A stretch of 64,000 nt of DNA from contig NZ_FMYI01000001.1 of the NCBI RefSeq assembly GCF_900096905.1, positions 310,001-374,000 of the forward strand, written 5' to 3'. The stretch comes from Pelagirhabdus alkalitolerans. GTDB taxonomy: Bacteria; Bacillota; Bacilli; Bacillales; Amphibacillaceae. Below, piece by piece: positions 8,023-17,255 of the stretch. A program made the position numbers and the translations under genes. Under the pieces are notes generated by a model. That model had not been told where the DNA came from. It saw only the letters and a program-made list of their open reading frames with translations, and made no database searches. The number at the start of each line of letters is the position of its first letter. Position 1 is the stretch's first letter.

Positions 8023-9135
8023 TTACAGTAATTTAGATAGCGAACGATAATCTTCATTAAATGTGTCAGCAATTGCTTCATTTGTGATGTAACCTTGATA
8101 CGTATTAATACCTGAATACACCATTGTATCTTGCTTTGCTACTTGTTCAATACCTGAATTAGCAATCTTTAAAACATAGGGAATGGTCACGTCCGTCAAT
8201 GCGATCGTTGATGTCTTCGGTACAGCGCCTGGCATATTCGCCACAGCATAATGCAAAATACCGTGTTTCATATAAACAGGATCATCATGTGTTGTCGTAT
8301 GGTCTTCTGTCTCAAAAATACCGCCTTGGTCGACTGCAATATCAACAATGACAGAACCTGGTTTCATCGCTTTTACCATCTCTTCTGTCACAAGCGTTGG
8401 CGCTTTAGAACCTGGAATTAAAACAGCCCCAATTACGATATCTGCTTTTTGGACAGCTTGTGCGATATTGACTTCATTAGACATTAACGTGACGACTTCA
8501 TTGCCGTAAACTTCTTCAATTTTTTGAAGTACACTCGGTTTAACATCTAATAACGTCACGTGAGCACCTAATCCTTTAGCGATTTGCAAGGCGTTTTGTC
8601 CAGCGACACCTCCACCTATAATGACGACGTGCCCATTTTCAACGCCAGGAACACCCCCTAAAAGAATGCCTTTCCCACCTTTAGGGCTTTGCAGATAATG
8701 CGCCGCTAGTTGAACAGATAATCGACCGGCGATTTGGCTCATCGGTGTTAACATCGGTAAATCGGATTGGTCTTTTGTCATCGTTTCATAGGCAATAGCA
8801 GTAACACCTTTTTCTTTTAATGCGTTTGTTAATTCAGGTTCGTTTGCTAAGTGTAAATACGTTAACAAAATCATGCCCTCTCTAAAAAAATGGTACTCAG
8901 TTGCTTGAGGCTCTTTCACTTTAACAATCAGTTCCTGCTGCCAAACTTCAGCTGATGAATCGGTTAAAAGGGCTCCTGCTTCTTTGTAGGCTTCATCAGA
9001 AAAACCCGCTGCCTCACCTGCGCCTTTTTCAATTTTTACTTGATGATTGTCACGCGTCAGTAATTGAACCCCGAGTGGTGTCATTGCCACACGTTGTTCA
9101 TGATTTTTAATTTCTTTTGGTACACCAATTTTCAT
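8023..9135 (-). CDS. ald: Alanine dehydrogenase
   Basis: A 370-residue NAD-dependent enzyme interconverting L-alanine with pyruvate and ammonia. The N-terminal MKIGVPKEIKNHEQRVAMTP signature, catalytic lysine and histidine regions (EKGAG; LTYLHLA), and the nucleotide-binding GGVPGVENGHVVIIGGGVAG segment are conserved; the length is typical. The ATG at 9135 follows AAGGTGGGTGTTCCTT, rather than three codons further upstream. The neighbouring LysR gene is on the same strand upstream; an alanine/sodium symporter lies 4 kb away. Confidence 0.96.
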   Translation of the reverse strand: MKIGVPKEIKNHEQRVAMTPLGVQLLTRDNHQVKIEKGAGEAAGFSDEAYKEAGALLTDSSAEVWQQELIVKVKEPQATEYHFFREGMILLTYLHLANEPELTNALKEKGVTAIAYETMTKDQSDLPMLTPMSQIAGRLSVQLAAHYLQSPKGGKGILLGGVPGVENGHVVIIGGGVAGQNALQIAKGLGAHVTLLDVKPSVLQKIEEVYGNEVVTLMSNEVNIAQAVQKADIVIGAVLIPGSKAPTLVTEEMVKAMKPGSVIVDIAVDQGGIFETEDHTTTHDDPVYMKHGILHYAVANMPGAVPKTSTIALTDVTIPYVLKIANSGIEQVAKQDTMVYSGINTYQGYITNEAIADTFNEDYRSLSKLL

Positions 9136-9177
9136 AAGGAACACCCACCTTGATTATCGATTAATAAAGCTATCATA

Positions 9178-10083
9178 TCACGAAGTGCGTTCAATCGTTT
9201 TATGTTTTTGCAAAAATTCAACAAATGTTAACGACGCCATCGATAACGGGACAGACTTCAAATAACAAATACCAACAGATCGTTTCGGAATGGGGGTATT
9301 GAGCGGGATTTCAAACACGTCCTGATCTTGAATCGCTTGGTGGGCAAACTCTCTGACGACAGATGCAATCCCTAAATTCAATTTAGCAAACTCAACTAAC
9401 AACTCATACGAACCGAGTTCAAAAGCAGGTTCTAACAGAACACCTTTTGATTTTAAAAATCGTTGAACATAATGCCTTGAATGAGATTTTGATTCAAATG
9501 AAATAATCGGGTAGTCAATCAAACGCTCTAAGTCCACAGGTTCTTGAAATTCGTTTTTGTCTTTAGGACCACATACAAATGTATCTTGCACATCATAGAG
9601 TGGGTGCGACTCAATTGCGTTTTCTTCGATCGGCAAATGACAAATCGCTAAGTCAATTTCTGATGCTTTTAGCAAATGAATCAATTCATACGTTGTGCCG
9701 TTGATCACTTTAAACTTTAACATCGGGTATTCACGGTGAAAGGCTTCTAAAAACGGCAATAATAGATGCTTCATAATCGCATCCCCCACCCCCATTTTCA
9801 ATTCACCTGTTTCCAATTGCTTCATTTTATGAAGTGCTTGTTCCCCCGCATAAAAGAGTTGCAGAGCTGATTGAACATATTCATACATCGTCTCGCCTTC
9901 TTTAGTTAGGGCTGCGCCTTTTTTCGTTCTGTAAAATAAATGCGTATCTAATTCTTCTTCTAACTGCTTGATTGCTTGACTGACGGCTGACTGTGACATA
10001 TGCAGTTTTACACCTGCCTTAGAAAAACCGTTTTGCTCAGCAACCATCGCAAATATTCGATAGAGGTCTAATTTTGTAGTCAT
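9178..10083 (-). CDS. LysR-family transcriptional regulator
   Basis: A 301-residue DNA-binding regulator. The winged helix-turn-helix occupies about residues 1-60 (FSKAGVKLHMSQSAVSQAIKQ) and a LysR substrate-binding domain covers the rest (LKMGVGDAIMKHLLLPFL and following). AAGGAGAG six bases before the ATG at 10083 selects that start over one six codons upstream. It is divergent from the F420-ligase-like gene at 10198, the usual arrangement for a LysR protein and its target. It could also influence ald, 43 bases downstream of its stop on the same strand. The inducer is unknown. Confidence 0.9.
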   Translation of the reverse strand: MTTKLDLYRIFAMVAEQNGFSKAGVKLHMSQSAVSQAIKQLEEELDTHLFYRTKKGAALTKEGETMYEYVQSALQLFYAGEQALHKMKQLETGELKMGVGDAIMKHLLLPFLEAFHREYPMLKFKVINGTTYELIHLLKASEIDLAICHLPIEENAIESHPLYDVQDTFVCGPKDKNEFQEPVDLERLIDYPIISFESKSHSRHYVQRFLKSKGVLLEPAFELGSYELLVEFAKLNLGIASVVREFAHQAIQDQDVFEIPLNTPIPKRSVGICYLKSVPLSMASLTFVEFLQKHKTIERTS

Positions 10084-10197
10084 ATTCACTCTCCTTATCA
10101 TAACTATTATATCTATTAATTTTACTTATATCTAGTCAATCGTGTATAGTGATAAGTGTAAGCGATTTAAGATATCAATAACGAGGAGCGATTTAGA

Positions 10198-11388
10198 ATG
10201 GAAAGAGTTGTTGGAACCATTACGCGAGGACTTAGATGCCCAATTATTAATGAAGGAGACGCCATTGATGAGATTGTTGTCGATAGTGTCCTAAAAGCAA
10301 TGGACGTTGAAGGATTTAAAGCACAAGATAAAGATATTGTAGCCATCACTGAATCGATCGTGGCACGCGCACAAGGAAACTACGCTTCGACTGATGCAAT
10401 TGCATCAGACATTAAAGATAAATTTGGTGATCACACCGTTGGGGTTATTTTCCCTATATTAAGTCGTAATCGATTTGCGACATTACTTCGTGGTATTGCA
10501 AAAGGTGCCAAACGCATTGTGATTATGTTTAGCTATCCGTCTGACGAAGTCGGGAATCATCTTGTGGAATTAGATGAGCTTGACGAAGCTGGCGTCAATC
10601 CATGGACAGATGTATTAACGCTCGAACAATTCCGAAACCATTTCGGTCATAAAAAACATACATTTACAGGTGTTGATTACATCGATTATTACCAAGCGAT
10701 TGTAGAGGCAACAGGTGTTGAATGTGAGATTATCTTCTCAAATAACCCAAGCTCTATTCTCGACTATACCGAGCACGTCCTCGCATGTGACATTCACACG
10801 CGTGAACGAACCAAACGTATTTTACAGGCAAACGGAGCTAAAACTGTTTACAGTCTAGATAATATTTTGGATCAGCCAGTTGATGGCAGCGGCTTTAATG
10901 AAGCCTACGGACTACTCGGCTCAAACAAATCGACTGAAGACCGTATTAAACTGTTTCCAAACAATGCTCAACCAATTGTGGAAAAAATTCAAAATACATT
11001 ACAAACAAAAACAGAACGTCAAATTGAAGTGATGGTATACGGTGATGGAGCGTTTAAAGACCCTGCCGGTAAGATATGGGAACTTGCCGACCCAGTTGTC
11101 TCACCTGCTTTTACAGATGGACTAATCGGAACACCCAATGAAGTAAAACTAAAATACTTAGCCGATAATAACTTTAAAGACTTAGATGGTGAAGAACTTC
11201 AAGACGCCATTAAGAAACACATCACGAACAAAGGTGATGACTTAGTCGGTGAAATGGAAGCACAAGGTACAACGCCTCGTCAATTAACAGATTTAATTGG
11301 TTCACTCGCTGATTTAACATCTGGGAGTGGTGACAAAGGCACACCGATCGTTTATATCCAAGGCTACTTTGACAATTATACGAGCTAA
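10198..11388 (+). CDS. Coenzyme F420:L-glutamate ligase family protein
   Basis: A 396-residue protein whose N-terminal half resembles the CofE-type gamma-glutamyl ligases: RGLRCPIINEGDAIDEIVVD, then DKDIVAITESIVARAQGNY. Archaeal CofE adds glutamates to F420-0 and is about 250 residues; this protein carries roughly 140 extra C-terminal residues, including VMVYGDGAFKDPAGKIWELA, which resembles the extended versions seen in Firmicutes. No F420 biosynthesis or F420-dependent gene is visible nearby, so the substrate here is not known. AGCGATTTAG-type spacing after ACGAGGAG supports the ATG. It is divergent from a LysR gene; a weak cre-like sequence (TGTAAGCGATTTAA, 10157-10170) lies upstream. Confidence 0.8.
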   Translation: MERVVGTITRGLRCPIINEGDAIDEIVVDSVLKAMDVEGFKAQDKDIVAITESIVARAQGNYASTDAIASDIKDKFGDHTVGVIFPILSRNRFATLLRGIAKGAKRIVIMFSYPSDEVGNHLVELDELDEAGVNPWTDVLTLEQFRNHFGHKKHTFTGVDYIDYYQAIVEATGVECEIIFSNNPSSILDYTEHVLACDIHTRERTKRILQANGAKTVYSLDNILDQPVDGSGFNEAYGLLGSNKSTEDRIKLFPNNAQPIVEKIQNTLQTKTERQIEVMVYGDGAFKDPAGKIWELADPVVSPAFTDGLIGTPNEVKLKYLADNNFKDLDGEELQDAIKKHITNKGDDLVGEMEAQGTTPRQLTDLIGSLADLTSGSGDKGTPIVYIQGYFDNYTS

Positions 11389-11391
11389 CTT

Positions 11392-11427
11392 AAAACGTCT
11401 GGTCACAATCGTGATTGGACGTTTTTT
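11392..11427 (+). terminator. Terminator after the F420-ligase-like gene
   Basis: AAAACGTC pairs with GACGTTTT around an inner TCACAATCGTGA hairpin, followed by T residues. Confidence 0.75.
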
Positions 11428-11487
11428 GTATTATTAGGACAAATTTTTCGTATTTCTTATTTCTTGGGTGTTTTTAGTGTAAACGTC

Positions 11488-11515
11488 TTGCATTTTCACC
11501 TTAAGCGACTATACT
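11488..11515 (+). promoter_or_regulatory. Sigma-A-type promoter of the MATE gene
   Basis: TTGCAT (11488-11493) and TATACT (11510-11515) are separated by 16 bases and lie about 40 bases upstream of the ATG at 11558. Confidence 0.6.
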
Positions 11516-11557
11516 AGTTTGAGAACATACAGATAACGCTAACACACGAGGTGCAAA

Positions 11558-12952
11558 ATGAATCAAGATATGACAACGGGACGTCCGTTTAAATTAATTA
11601 TGTTCTTCACTTTACCGATGCTATTAGGTAATATCTTTCAACAGTTTTATAGTATGGCTGATACGTTTATCGTTAGCCAAACGTTAGGCATGGATGCCTT
11701 AGCTGCGGTGGGGTCAACCGGCAGTATTATGTTCTTCATTTTGGGACTGGCGATTGGGCTAACTGCAGGACTTGCTGTTATTACTGCTCAGCGGTTTGGC
11801 AAAAAGGATGAGGTAGCACTAAGAAAAAGCTTAGGCGTTAGTGTCATTATAGCTGCCGTAGCCAGTCTTCTTATCACGATCATCGCCACAGCAAACACAC
11901 GCAATATTTTAGAGTTTATGCAAACGCCACCTGAAATAATCGACCAAGCCTATGACTATTTAGTCGTGATTTTTGCAGGGATCGGTGCGACGGTTATGTT
12001 TAACTTCCTATCGAATATTTTACGGGCGATTGGCGATAGTCGTACGCCGCTCATCTTTTTGATCATCACATCACTATTAAATATCATACTAGATTACGTT
12101 TTTATTTTAGGATTCGGGATGAATGTCGCTGGTGCTGGGTATGCGACGATTATCTCTCAACTTATTGCATCCATTTTGTGCTTAATCTACATTAAACGTT
12201 ACGTCCGAATTTTACGTGTTCGAAAAGAAGATTGGACACTTGAATGGTCTGAATATAAAGCGCACTTAAGAATCGGACTGCCTTATGGTTTTCAATATTC
12301 GATTATAGCGATTGGATCGATTGCTGTGCAAATGACATTAAACCAACTCGGCGCTTTATCTGTTGCCGCGTTTACAGCAGCTAGTAAGATCGATCAGCTT
12401 TTAACGATGCCGCTTCAAACATTTGGGGTGACCATGTCGACATTCACGGCTCAAAACTTTGGCGCGAAACAGTTTGATCGAATCAAACAAGGGATAAAGA
12501 CTGGTTTAACGATCACATTAAGCTATGCGCTATTGATCGGTCTGTTTTTATTCTTCACAGGACGTTTCTGGTCATCTTTCTTCGTTGATGAGGGAGGGGC
12601 TGCGGTACTTGATTTGACTGAACAGTTCTTCCATATCCAAGCACCCTTCTATCTATTTTTAGCACTCGTTTTCGTTCTGCGCCATACGATTCAAGGATTA
12701 GGCAATAGTTTTGCCCCAACCCTTGCAGGCATAATGGAACTTCTCGCGCGTGTATTCGGTGCCCTTACTTTATCTCAAGCATTCGGGTTTAGTGGTGCGA
12801 TTATGGCCAATCCCCTTGCTTGGATCAGTGCCGTGATCCCACTCGGTTCATCCTATGTTTTTACGCAAAAACTTTTAAATGGGGATACGAGCAAACTCGC
12901 TTATCATTTATCAATTGGCTCCAAGGAAGTCCTACGAATGGCTCGATCCTAA
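11558..12952 (+). CDS. MATE-family multidrug efflux transporter
   Basis: A 464-residue inner-membrane protein with about 12 transmembrane helices in two similar halves. The N-terminal MNQDMTTGRPFKLIMFFTLP and QQFYSMADTFIVSQTLG segments, and the corresponding second-half motif QTFGVTMSTFTAQNFGAK, are hallmarks of the MATE/DinF superfamily, close to the bacterial MepA/YeeO-like branch. It would export cationic compounds in exchange for sodium or protons; the substrate is unknown. A ribosome site GAGGTG precedes the ATG. It is transcribed alone from the promoter at 11488 and ends at a hairpin terminator. Confidence 0.93.
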   Translation: MNQDMTTGRPFKLIMFFTLPMLLGNIFQQFYSMADTFIVSQTLGMDALAAVGSTGSIMFFILGLAIGLTAGLAVITAQRFGKKDEVALRKSLGVSVIIAAVASLLITIIATANTRNILEFMQTPPEIIDQAYDYLVVIFAGIGATVMFNFLSNILRAIGDSRTPLIFLIITSLLNIILDYVFILGFGMNVAGAGYATIISQLIASILCLIYIKRYVRILRVRKEDWTLEWSEYKAHLRIGLPYGFQYSIIAIGSIAVQMTLNQLGALSVAAFTAASKIDQLLTMPLQTFGVTMSTFTAQNFGAKQFDRIKQGIKTGLTITLSYALLIGLFLFFTGRFWSSFFVDEGGAAVLDLTEQFFHIQAPFYLFLALVFVLRHTIQGLGNSFAPTLAGIMELLARVFGALTLSQAFGFSGAIMANPLAWISAVIPLGSSYVFTQKLLNGDTSKLAYHLSIGSKEVLRMARS

Positions 12953-12959
12953 CGAAACC

Positions 12960-12999
12960 AAGCGCCTCCAATCAAATTTGATGAGAGGCGCTTTAATTT
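12960..12999 (+). terminator. Terminator after the MATE gene
   Basis: A perfect nine-base stem AAGCGCCTC/GAGGCGCTT is followed by a T-rich tail. Confidence 0.85.
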
Positions 13000-13137
13000 T
13001 TTTGATGATAACGCAACCAAAAATTTAATTTAGTCACTTTCAGAAAAAAGACTTCTCAACCGTTTGTTTTTGTGCTAAGTTAATTGTTAGAATTTACAGT
13101 CTATTTATGTGAATAGATGAACAAAAAGGAGATTATT

Positions 13138-14505
13138 ATGGACGTTATCGCACTTATAGAATCAATTAACGCTATTTTATGGGGACCAGTCATGCTTTTA
13201 TTTTTGGTCGGAACAGGTGTATTATTTACCCTCCGTTTACGGTTCCTACAGATTAGAAAATTAAAATTAGCCTTCACTGAAACATTTGGCGGGCTCTTTT
13301 CAAAACGAAAAGCGCCTGATGAAGATGGCATTTCTTCTTTCCAAGCACTGACAACAGCGATCGCGGCACAAGTCGGAACCGGGAACCTTGCAGGTGTCGC
13401 AACAGCTGTTGCAGCTGGTGGACCCGGCGCTGTGTTTTGGATGTGGGTTAGTGGTTTCTTCGGGATGGGGACGATTTTTGCAGAAGCAATCTTAGCTCAA
13501 CTTCACACAGAACGTGTCGATGGTGAAGTGACGGGTGGACCTGCCTACTACATCAAAAAAGGATTAGGCAGTCCATTCTTAGCGAGCTTCTTCGCGATTA
13601 CAATCATTGTAGCACTTGGCTTTATGGGGAACATGGTGCAATCGAGCTCCATCGCTGAATCCGTTGATATGGCGTTTGATATTCCAAACGTTGTCACAGG
13701 TGTCGTCATCGCTATCCTTGTCGGCCTTATTATTGTTGGGGGTATCAAGCGGATTGCATCATTTACAGAAAAACTAGTGCCCGTTATGGCTGGTTTTTAC
13801 ATTGTGGGTTCACTCATCATCATTATCATGCATCGCGAGAATATCATACCGGCATTTCAGATGATCTTCCACGGCGCGTTTAATCCTACTGCAGCAACGG
13901 GTGGTGTCATTGGTGTATCAATTAGAGAAAGTTTCCGTTACGGAATTGCACGAGGCCTTTTCTCAAACGAAGCTGGTATGGGCTCAACACCACACGCCCA
14001 TGCTGTTGCTAAAGTTAAACACCCTGCCCAACAAGGACTCGTTTCCTTCATGGGAGTTGTGATCGATACAGGGGTTGTCTGTACGCTAACTGCACTCGTG
14101 ATCTTAACAACAGGTTCGTTCTCATCAGGTTTATTTGGCGCTCAACTGACACAAGAAGGCTTTAATATTGGATTTGGAAACTTTGGTACGACGTTTATTG
14201 CCATCTGTTTATTTTTCTTTTCATTATCCACGATTATTAGTTGGTACTACTTCGGCGAAGCCAACGTTAAATATTTAGCCGGGAAAAAGGGCATTTCATT
14301 TTATCGTGCCGCTGTTTTAATCTTTATTGTGATTGGCACCACGATCAACGCAGAAGTCGTTTGGGAACTAGCGGATACGTTTAATGCGTTAATGATTATT
14401 CCCAACTTAATTGCCCTGATCGGGATGGTGTCACTTGTCATCAAAGTCGCCAATGATTATGAAAGCAATTTTTTACATCATAAACCTTCCAAGTATGAAA
14501 AATAA
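13138..14505 (+). CDS. Sodium:alanine symporter (AGCS family)
   Basis: A 455-residue membrane protein with about 10-11 helices that takes up alanine or glycine with sodium. Family signatures are clear: the TAIAAQVGTGNLAGVATAVAAGGPGAVFWMW region (about residues 75-105), GGPAYYI, and SNEAGMGSTPHAHAVA. A longer reading frame begins seven codons upstream, but AAGGAG six bases before the ATG at 13138 marks the start. With alanine dehydrogenase four kilobases away it could supply alanine for catabolism, although the two are not in one operon. Normal length, no oddities. Confidence 0.94.
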   Translation: MDVIALIESINAILWGPVMLLFLVGTGVLFTLRLRFLQIRKLKLAFTETFGGLFSKRKAPDEDGISSFQALTTAIAAQVGTGNLAGVATAVAAGGPGAVFWMWVSGFFGMGTIFAEAILAQLHTERVDGEVTGGPAYYIKKGLGSPFLASFFAITIIVALGFMGNMVQSSSIAESVDMAFDIPNVVTGVVIAILVGLIIVGGIKRIASFTEKLVPVMAGFYIVGSLIIIIMHRENIIPAFQMIFHGAFNPTAATGGVIGVSIRESFRYGIARGLFSNEAGMGSTPHAHAVAKVKHPAQQGLVSFMGVVIDTGVVCTLTALVILTTGSFSSGLFGAQLTQEGFNIGFGNFGTTFIAICLFFFSLSTIISWYYFGEANVKYLAGKKGISFYRAAVLIFIVIGTTINAEVVWELADTFNALMIIPNLIALIGMVSLVIKVANDYESNFLHHKPSKYEK

Positions 14506-14511
14506 CACAAC

Positions 14512-14552
14512 AAGACCGCAAGCCTAATATGAATAAGGATTGCGGTCTTATT
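14512..14552. terminator. Bidirectional terminator between symporter and PsiE-like gene
   Basis: AAGACCGCAA (14512-14521) pairs exactly with TTGCGGTCTT (14540-14549); the two flanking genes converge here. Confidence 0.85.
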
Positions 14553-14555
14553 TGA

Positions 14556-14954
14556 TCATCCATGTTCTATGTGTTCATTTTTGTTATCGTCTCTCGTTAG
14601 TAAATATTTCTTTGTCGCAAAAATAATCGCGATCGCAACAGCTGCGACCAACACATCGAGCATCGTGTCACTGTAAATCAACATCTTTTGAGCTGCGGCA
14701 TATAAGATCAATTCCATTAAATGCGTCGTTGATGATGCTAATAACACTAAAACGAGCTCAATCCCAATCACAATCATCAATCCTAAACTTAAAAATGTCT
14801 TAATCGCATCATAGGACTGACCATTTGTAGAAAGGTATAAATCAAGTAGTTGTTTACTCATTTGAAATATACCAACCATCATTCCAGCTGTAATAATCAC
14901 AGCAATAACCACTTCAATTATATAAATAATTCTAAAAAAATATTTATCTACCAT
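14556..14954 (-). CDS. PsiE-like small membrane protein
   Basis: A 132-residue protein with four predicted helices. The LGLMIVIGIELVLVLL segment followed by a helix containing HLMELILYAAAQKMLIY resembles the phosphate-starvation-inducible PsiE family, whose molecular function is unknown. The tail is hydrophilic and charged. The ATG follows GAGGGGGATTATT. It is convergent with the alanine symporter and divergent from the MerR gene. Family assignment is moderate because it rests on one signature region. Confidence 0.65.
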   Translation of the reverse strand: MVDKYFFRIIYIIEVVIAVIITAGMMVGIFQMSKQLLDLYLSTNGQSYDAIKTFLSLGLMIVIGIELVLVLLASSTTHLMELILYAAAQKMLIYSDTMLDVLVAAVAIAIIFATKKYLLTRDDNKNEHIEHG

Positions 14955-15057
14955 AATAATCCCCCTCGTCTTACCTCATTATTGTCTTGTTTTTTATGCA
15001 ATGGCAGTGTAACCTAAAGATAAGCATAAACAATCCCACAGTAGGAGAGTCAAGGTT

Positions 15058-15864
15058 ATGGAGCGATTTAATCAAAATTTATTAACAATAGGGCAATTGC
15101 AGCAACTAACAGGTACACACATCAAGTCTTTACGTTACTATGAGAAGGTTGGTGTTTTAATCCCTGTCTATATCGATCCAGATTCACGTTATCGTTACTA
15201 CAGCTTAAGTCAAGTACATCTCGTTTTTGTCATTCAAGCTGCGATTGAGCTCGGCATCCCGTTAAAAACACTGAATAAATTTTTATCCGATGAACACAGT
15301 TCCATTAACCTAAATGATTTCTTAGATTACGGAAAAAAAATAGCGGAAGAAAAGATCAAATTAATTGAAACCCAGTTTGCCTTGATGAATGACTTAAGAG
15401 CGAGCCTGAACTTATCTAAACAACTTTCAAACGGAGCTTTTCGAATAACAGAAAGTGCTAGAACCTATTATGTCTCACCCTTTGAAGGTGAATTAAACAA
15501 TCAAACGGCATATGCTGCACTAGGAGCATTCGCTAAAACAATCACAGAGGCAAAAGGGCATTATGGGCTTGAGGTCGGCATGGTTTATATCAACTCAAAC
15601 AATAGTATTTCAAGCTATTTATTCTTTGACTGCCTTGATTCAAAGCCTGTCTCAGAATTACCGCACCTCATCATTAATGAACAACGCTATACCATCAATG
15701 AAGGGAACTTAACAGATCAACAGGTCAAACAATTTATTAACGAAAAACATGCACAGCTCACCTTTAAAACCGAGCAAATTGATGAGCAACTCGATTTAAC
15801 TAATCCGACCTACCACCTTAAATACACTGAAGGTGAAGCTAATTTTAAATTGATTTTGCCTTAA
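15058..15864 (+). CDS. MerR-family transcriptional regulator
   Basis: A 268-residue activator-type regulator. Residues about 8-80 form the MerR winged helix (LLTIGQLQQLTGTHIKSLRYYEKVGVL, then DSRYRYYSL), a coiled coil follows, and the remaining ~150 residues look like a GyrI/BmrR-type effector-binding domain (the ends match a twofold alpha-beta repeat). Such proteins respond to drugs or small hydrophobic ligands. The adjacent GNAT gene begins 28 bases downstream and is probably its operon partner. No metal-binding cysteines are seen, which argues against a metal sensor. Confidence 0.88.
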   Translation: MERFNQNLLTIGQLQQLTGTHIKSLRYYEKVGVLIPVYIDPDSRYRYYSLSQVHLVFVIQAAIELGIPLKTLNKFLSDEHSSINLNDFLDYGKKIAEEKIKLIETQFALMNDLRASLNLSKQLSNGAFRITESARTYYVSPFEGELNNQTAYAALGAFAKTITEAKGHYGLEVGMVYINSNNSISSYLFFDCLDSKPVSELPHLIINEQRYTINEGNLTDQQVKQFINEKHAQLTFKTEQIDEQLDLTNPTYHLKYTEGEANFKLILP

Positions 15865-15892
15865 CTGAGAGGATTAAAAAGGAGGAAACACC

Positions 15893-16513
15893 ATGTCTAC
15901 TCGATTTTATGAAATCAAACATGATGATTTAGAGGACGTTAAAGAGGTTTTAGCCAATGCATTTATGAATGACCCGCTAAAACATGCATTTGAAAATGAA
16001 GCGAATTTCTTAAAGCAATATCAAGCATTCTTTTTAGTCCCTGTCACATACGCTTTAAAGTACGGGTATGTTTACAGCCCTTCTGACGACTTAGAAGGTG
16101 TCATCGTCTATACGAGAGGACGATACGCTAGCATGACTCCTTGGCGGATGTTAATGAGTGGTGCTATGAAATACGGCCTTCAAGTCGGACGCGAGCCACT
16201 TAAGCGATTAGATCCATTTATGAAATTATCGAAAAAAGATCGAAAGTCATTCACGTCTTCATATAAAGACTACTTCTATGTCATGCTATTTGGTATCCAT
16301 TCTGATCATCAAGGGAAAGGACATGGCAAAGCTTTGCTTCAGCATATCATCAAACAAGCCGATCAAGAACTACTGCCGATCTATTTAGAAACAGAAACGG
16401 AGAAAAACGTCTCGATCTATGAACATTTCGGATTTAAAGTTGTGAATCAGCACAATATCCCTTCGCTCAACATGACATTCTATGCGATGTTAAGAGAATC
16501 TAAACCGAGATAA
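15893..16513 (+). CDS. GNAT-family N-acetyltransferase
   Basis: A 206-residue acetyltransferase. The acetyl-CoA pyrophosphate loop HQGKGHGKALLQHI (motif A) and the C-terminal ETETEKNVSIYEHFGFKVV (motif B) are well conserved; the N-terminal half is divergent, as in the GNAT subgroup often found beside drug-responsive regulators. The substrate is unknown. It shares an operon with the MerR gene, so it may detoxify the ligand that MerR senses; that link is inference. The ATG follows AAAAAGGAGGAAACACC. Confidence 0.88.
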   Translation: MSTRFYEIKHDDLEDVKEVLANAFMNDPLKHAFENEANFLKQYQAFFLVPVTYALKYGYVYSPSDDLEGVIVYTRGRYASMTPWRMLMSGAMKYGLQVGREPLKRLDPFMKLSKKDRKSFTSSYKDYFYVMLFGIHSDHQGKGHGKALLQHIIKQADQELLPIYLETETEKNVSIYEHFGFKVVNQHNIPSLNMTFYAMLRESKPR

Positions 16514-16514
16514 A

Positions 16515-16556
16515 AACAAACCCTTAAGACACTGATCGTCTTAAGGGTTTGTTAGT
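16515..16556. terminator. Bidirectional terminator between GNAT and DUF4352 genes
   Basis: A 16-bp stem, AACAAACCCTTAAGAC with its exact complement at 16538-16553, sits between two convergent genes. Confidence 0.9.
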
Positions 16557-17192
16557 TTAATTTAAGTTAATTTCAATACGTTCTGTGCCCCAGAAACCTG
16601 TTTGAGCTTCCAGTTTAGAAGATGATACATCGACATCACTACCTACTTCAAAGACCACTGTCCCTGTGCGATCAAGGCCTGGGTTAATTTGCTCTAAGAA
16701 GAAATCATCATCGTCTAAGTTCATCATAATCCCTCCATCTGTTGAAGGATCGTATTCTGTTCCGTTTTCATCATGTAATGTAAAAAACGATGAATTAATC
16801 GTAATGCTCTCTTGTTTATCATTATCAATGGTCACATCGATTAAAACAAATTTCCCACTCGTCGTTACCGGATCGATGAATTCATTATCCGACGTGATCT
16901 CTTCTGTTGTATTGACTTCATTTACGGTAAACGTCACATCAGCAATTGTAGCAGCGTCTCCAATACCCGCTACTGTTACATCATCAGAATCGTCTGATTC
17001 ATCTGCCTCTTCCACTTCGTCATCACTGTCGTCATTTGCTTCTTCGCTGCTTTCTTCATCTTCTGCCTCTTCTGTTTCTTGCTGATCTGTCGCTTCTGTT
17101 TCTGCTGTTTCTGAGTCATCGTCACTGAGTAATGCCCCTATTACAATCAGTCCCACAAAAGCAATCGCTACCCATTTTAAGATTTTTTTCAT
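16557..17192 (-). CDS. Membrane-anchored acidic DUF4352 protein
   Basis: A 211-residue predicted extracellular protein. An N-terminal hydrophobic helix (WVAIAFVGLIVIGALL) is followed by a run of about 60 residues that is almost all Glu, Asp, Ser and Thr, then a beta-sandwich resembling DUF4352 (GDAATIADVTFTVNEV; GKFVLIDVTIDN; NSSFFTLHDENG). DUF4352 domains are immunoglobulin-like and are common in Firmicute lipoproteins, without a defined activity. A start at 17240 is possible, but AAGGAGG before the ATG at 17192 and the hydrophobic N-terminus favour the latter. The linker is consistent with growth in salt. Confidence 0.8.
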   Translation of the reverse strand: MKKILKWVAIAFVGLIVIGALLSDDDSETAETEATDQQETEEAEDEESSEEANDDSDDEVEEADESDDSDDVTVAGIGDAATIADVTFTVNEVNTTEEITSDNEFIDPVTTSGKFVLIDVTIDNDKQESITINSSFFTLHDENGTEYDPSTDGGIMMNLDDDDFFLEQINPGLDRTGTVVFEVGSDVDVSSSKLEAQTGFWGTERIEINLN

Positions 17193-17255
17193 TATATATT
17201 CCTCCTTATGAATGCTGATGGCTCTACTATATCGACTCATGAGGTAACCTTTATG

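Noticed and set aside
10157..10170. cre-like TGTAAGCGATTTAA before the F420-ligase-like gene
   Set aside because: The conserved C near the end is missing and the flanking A/T positions fail, so I do not list it as a site on its own.
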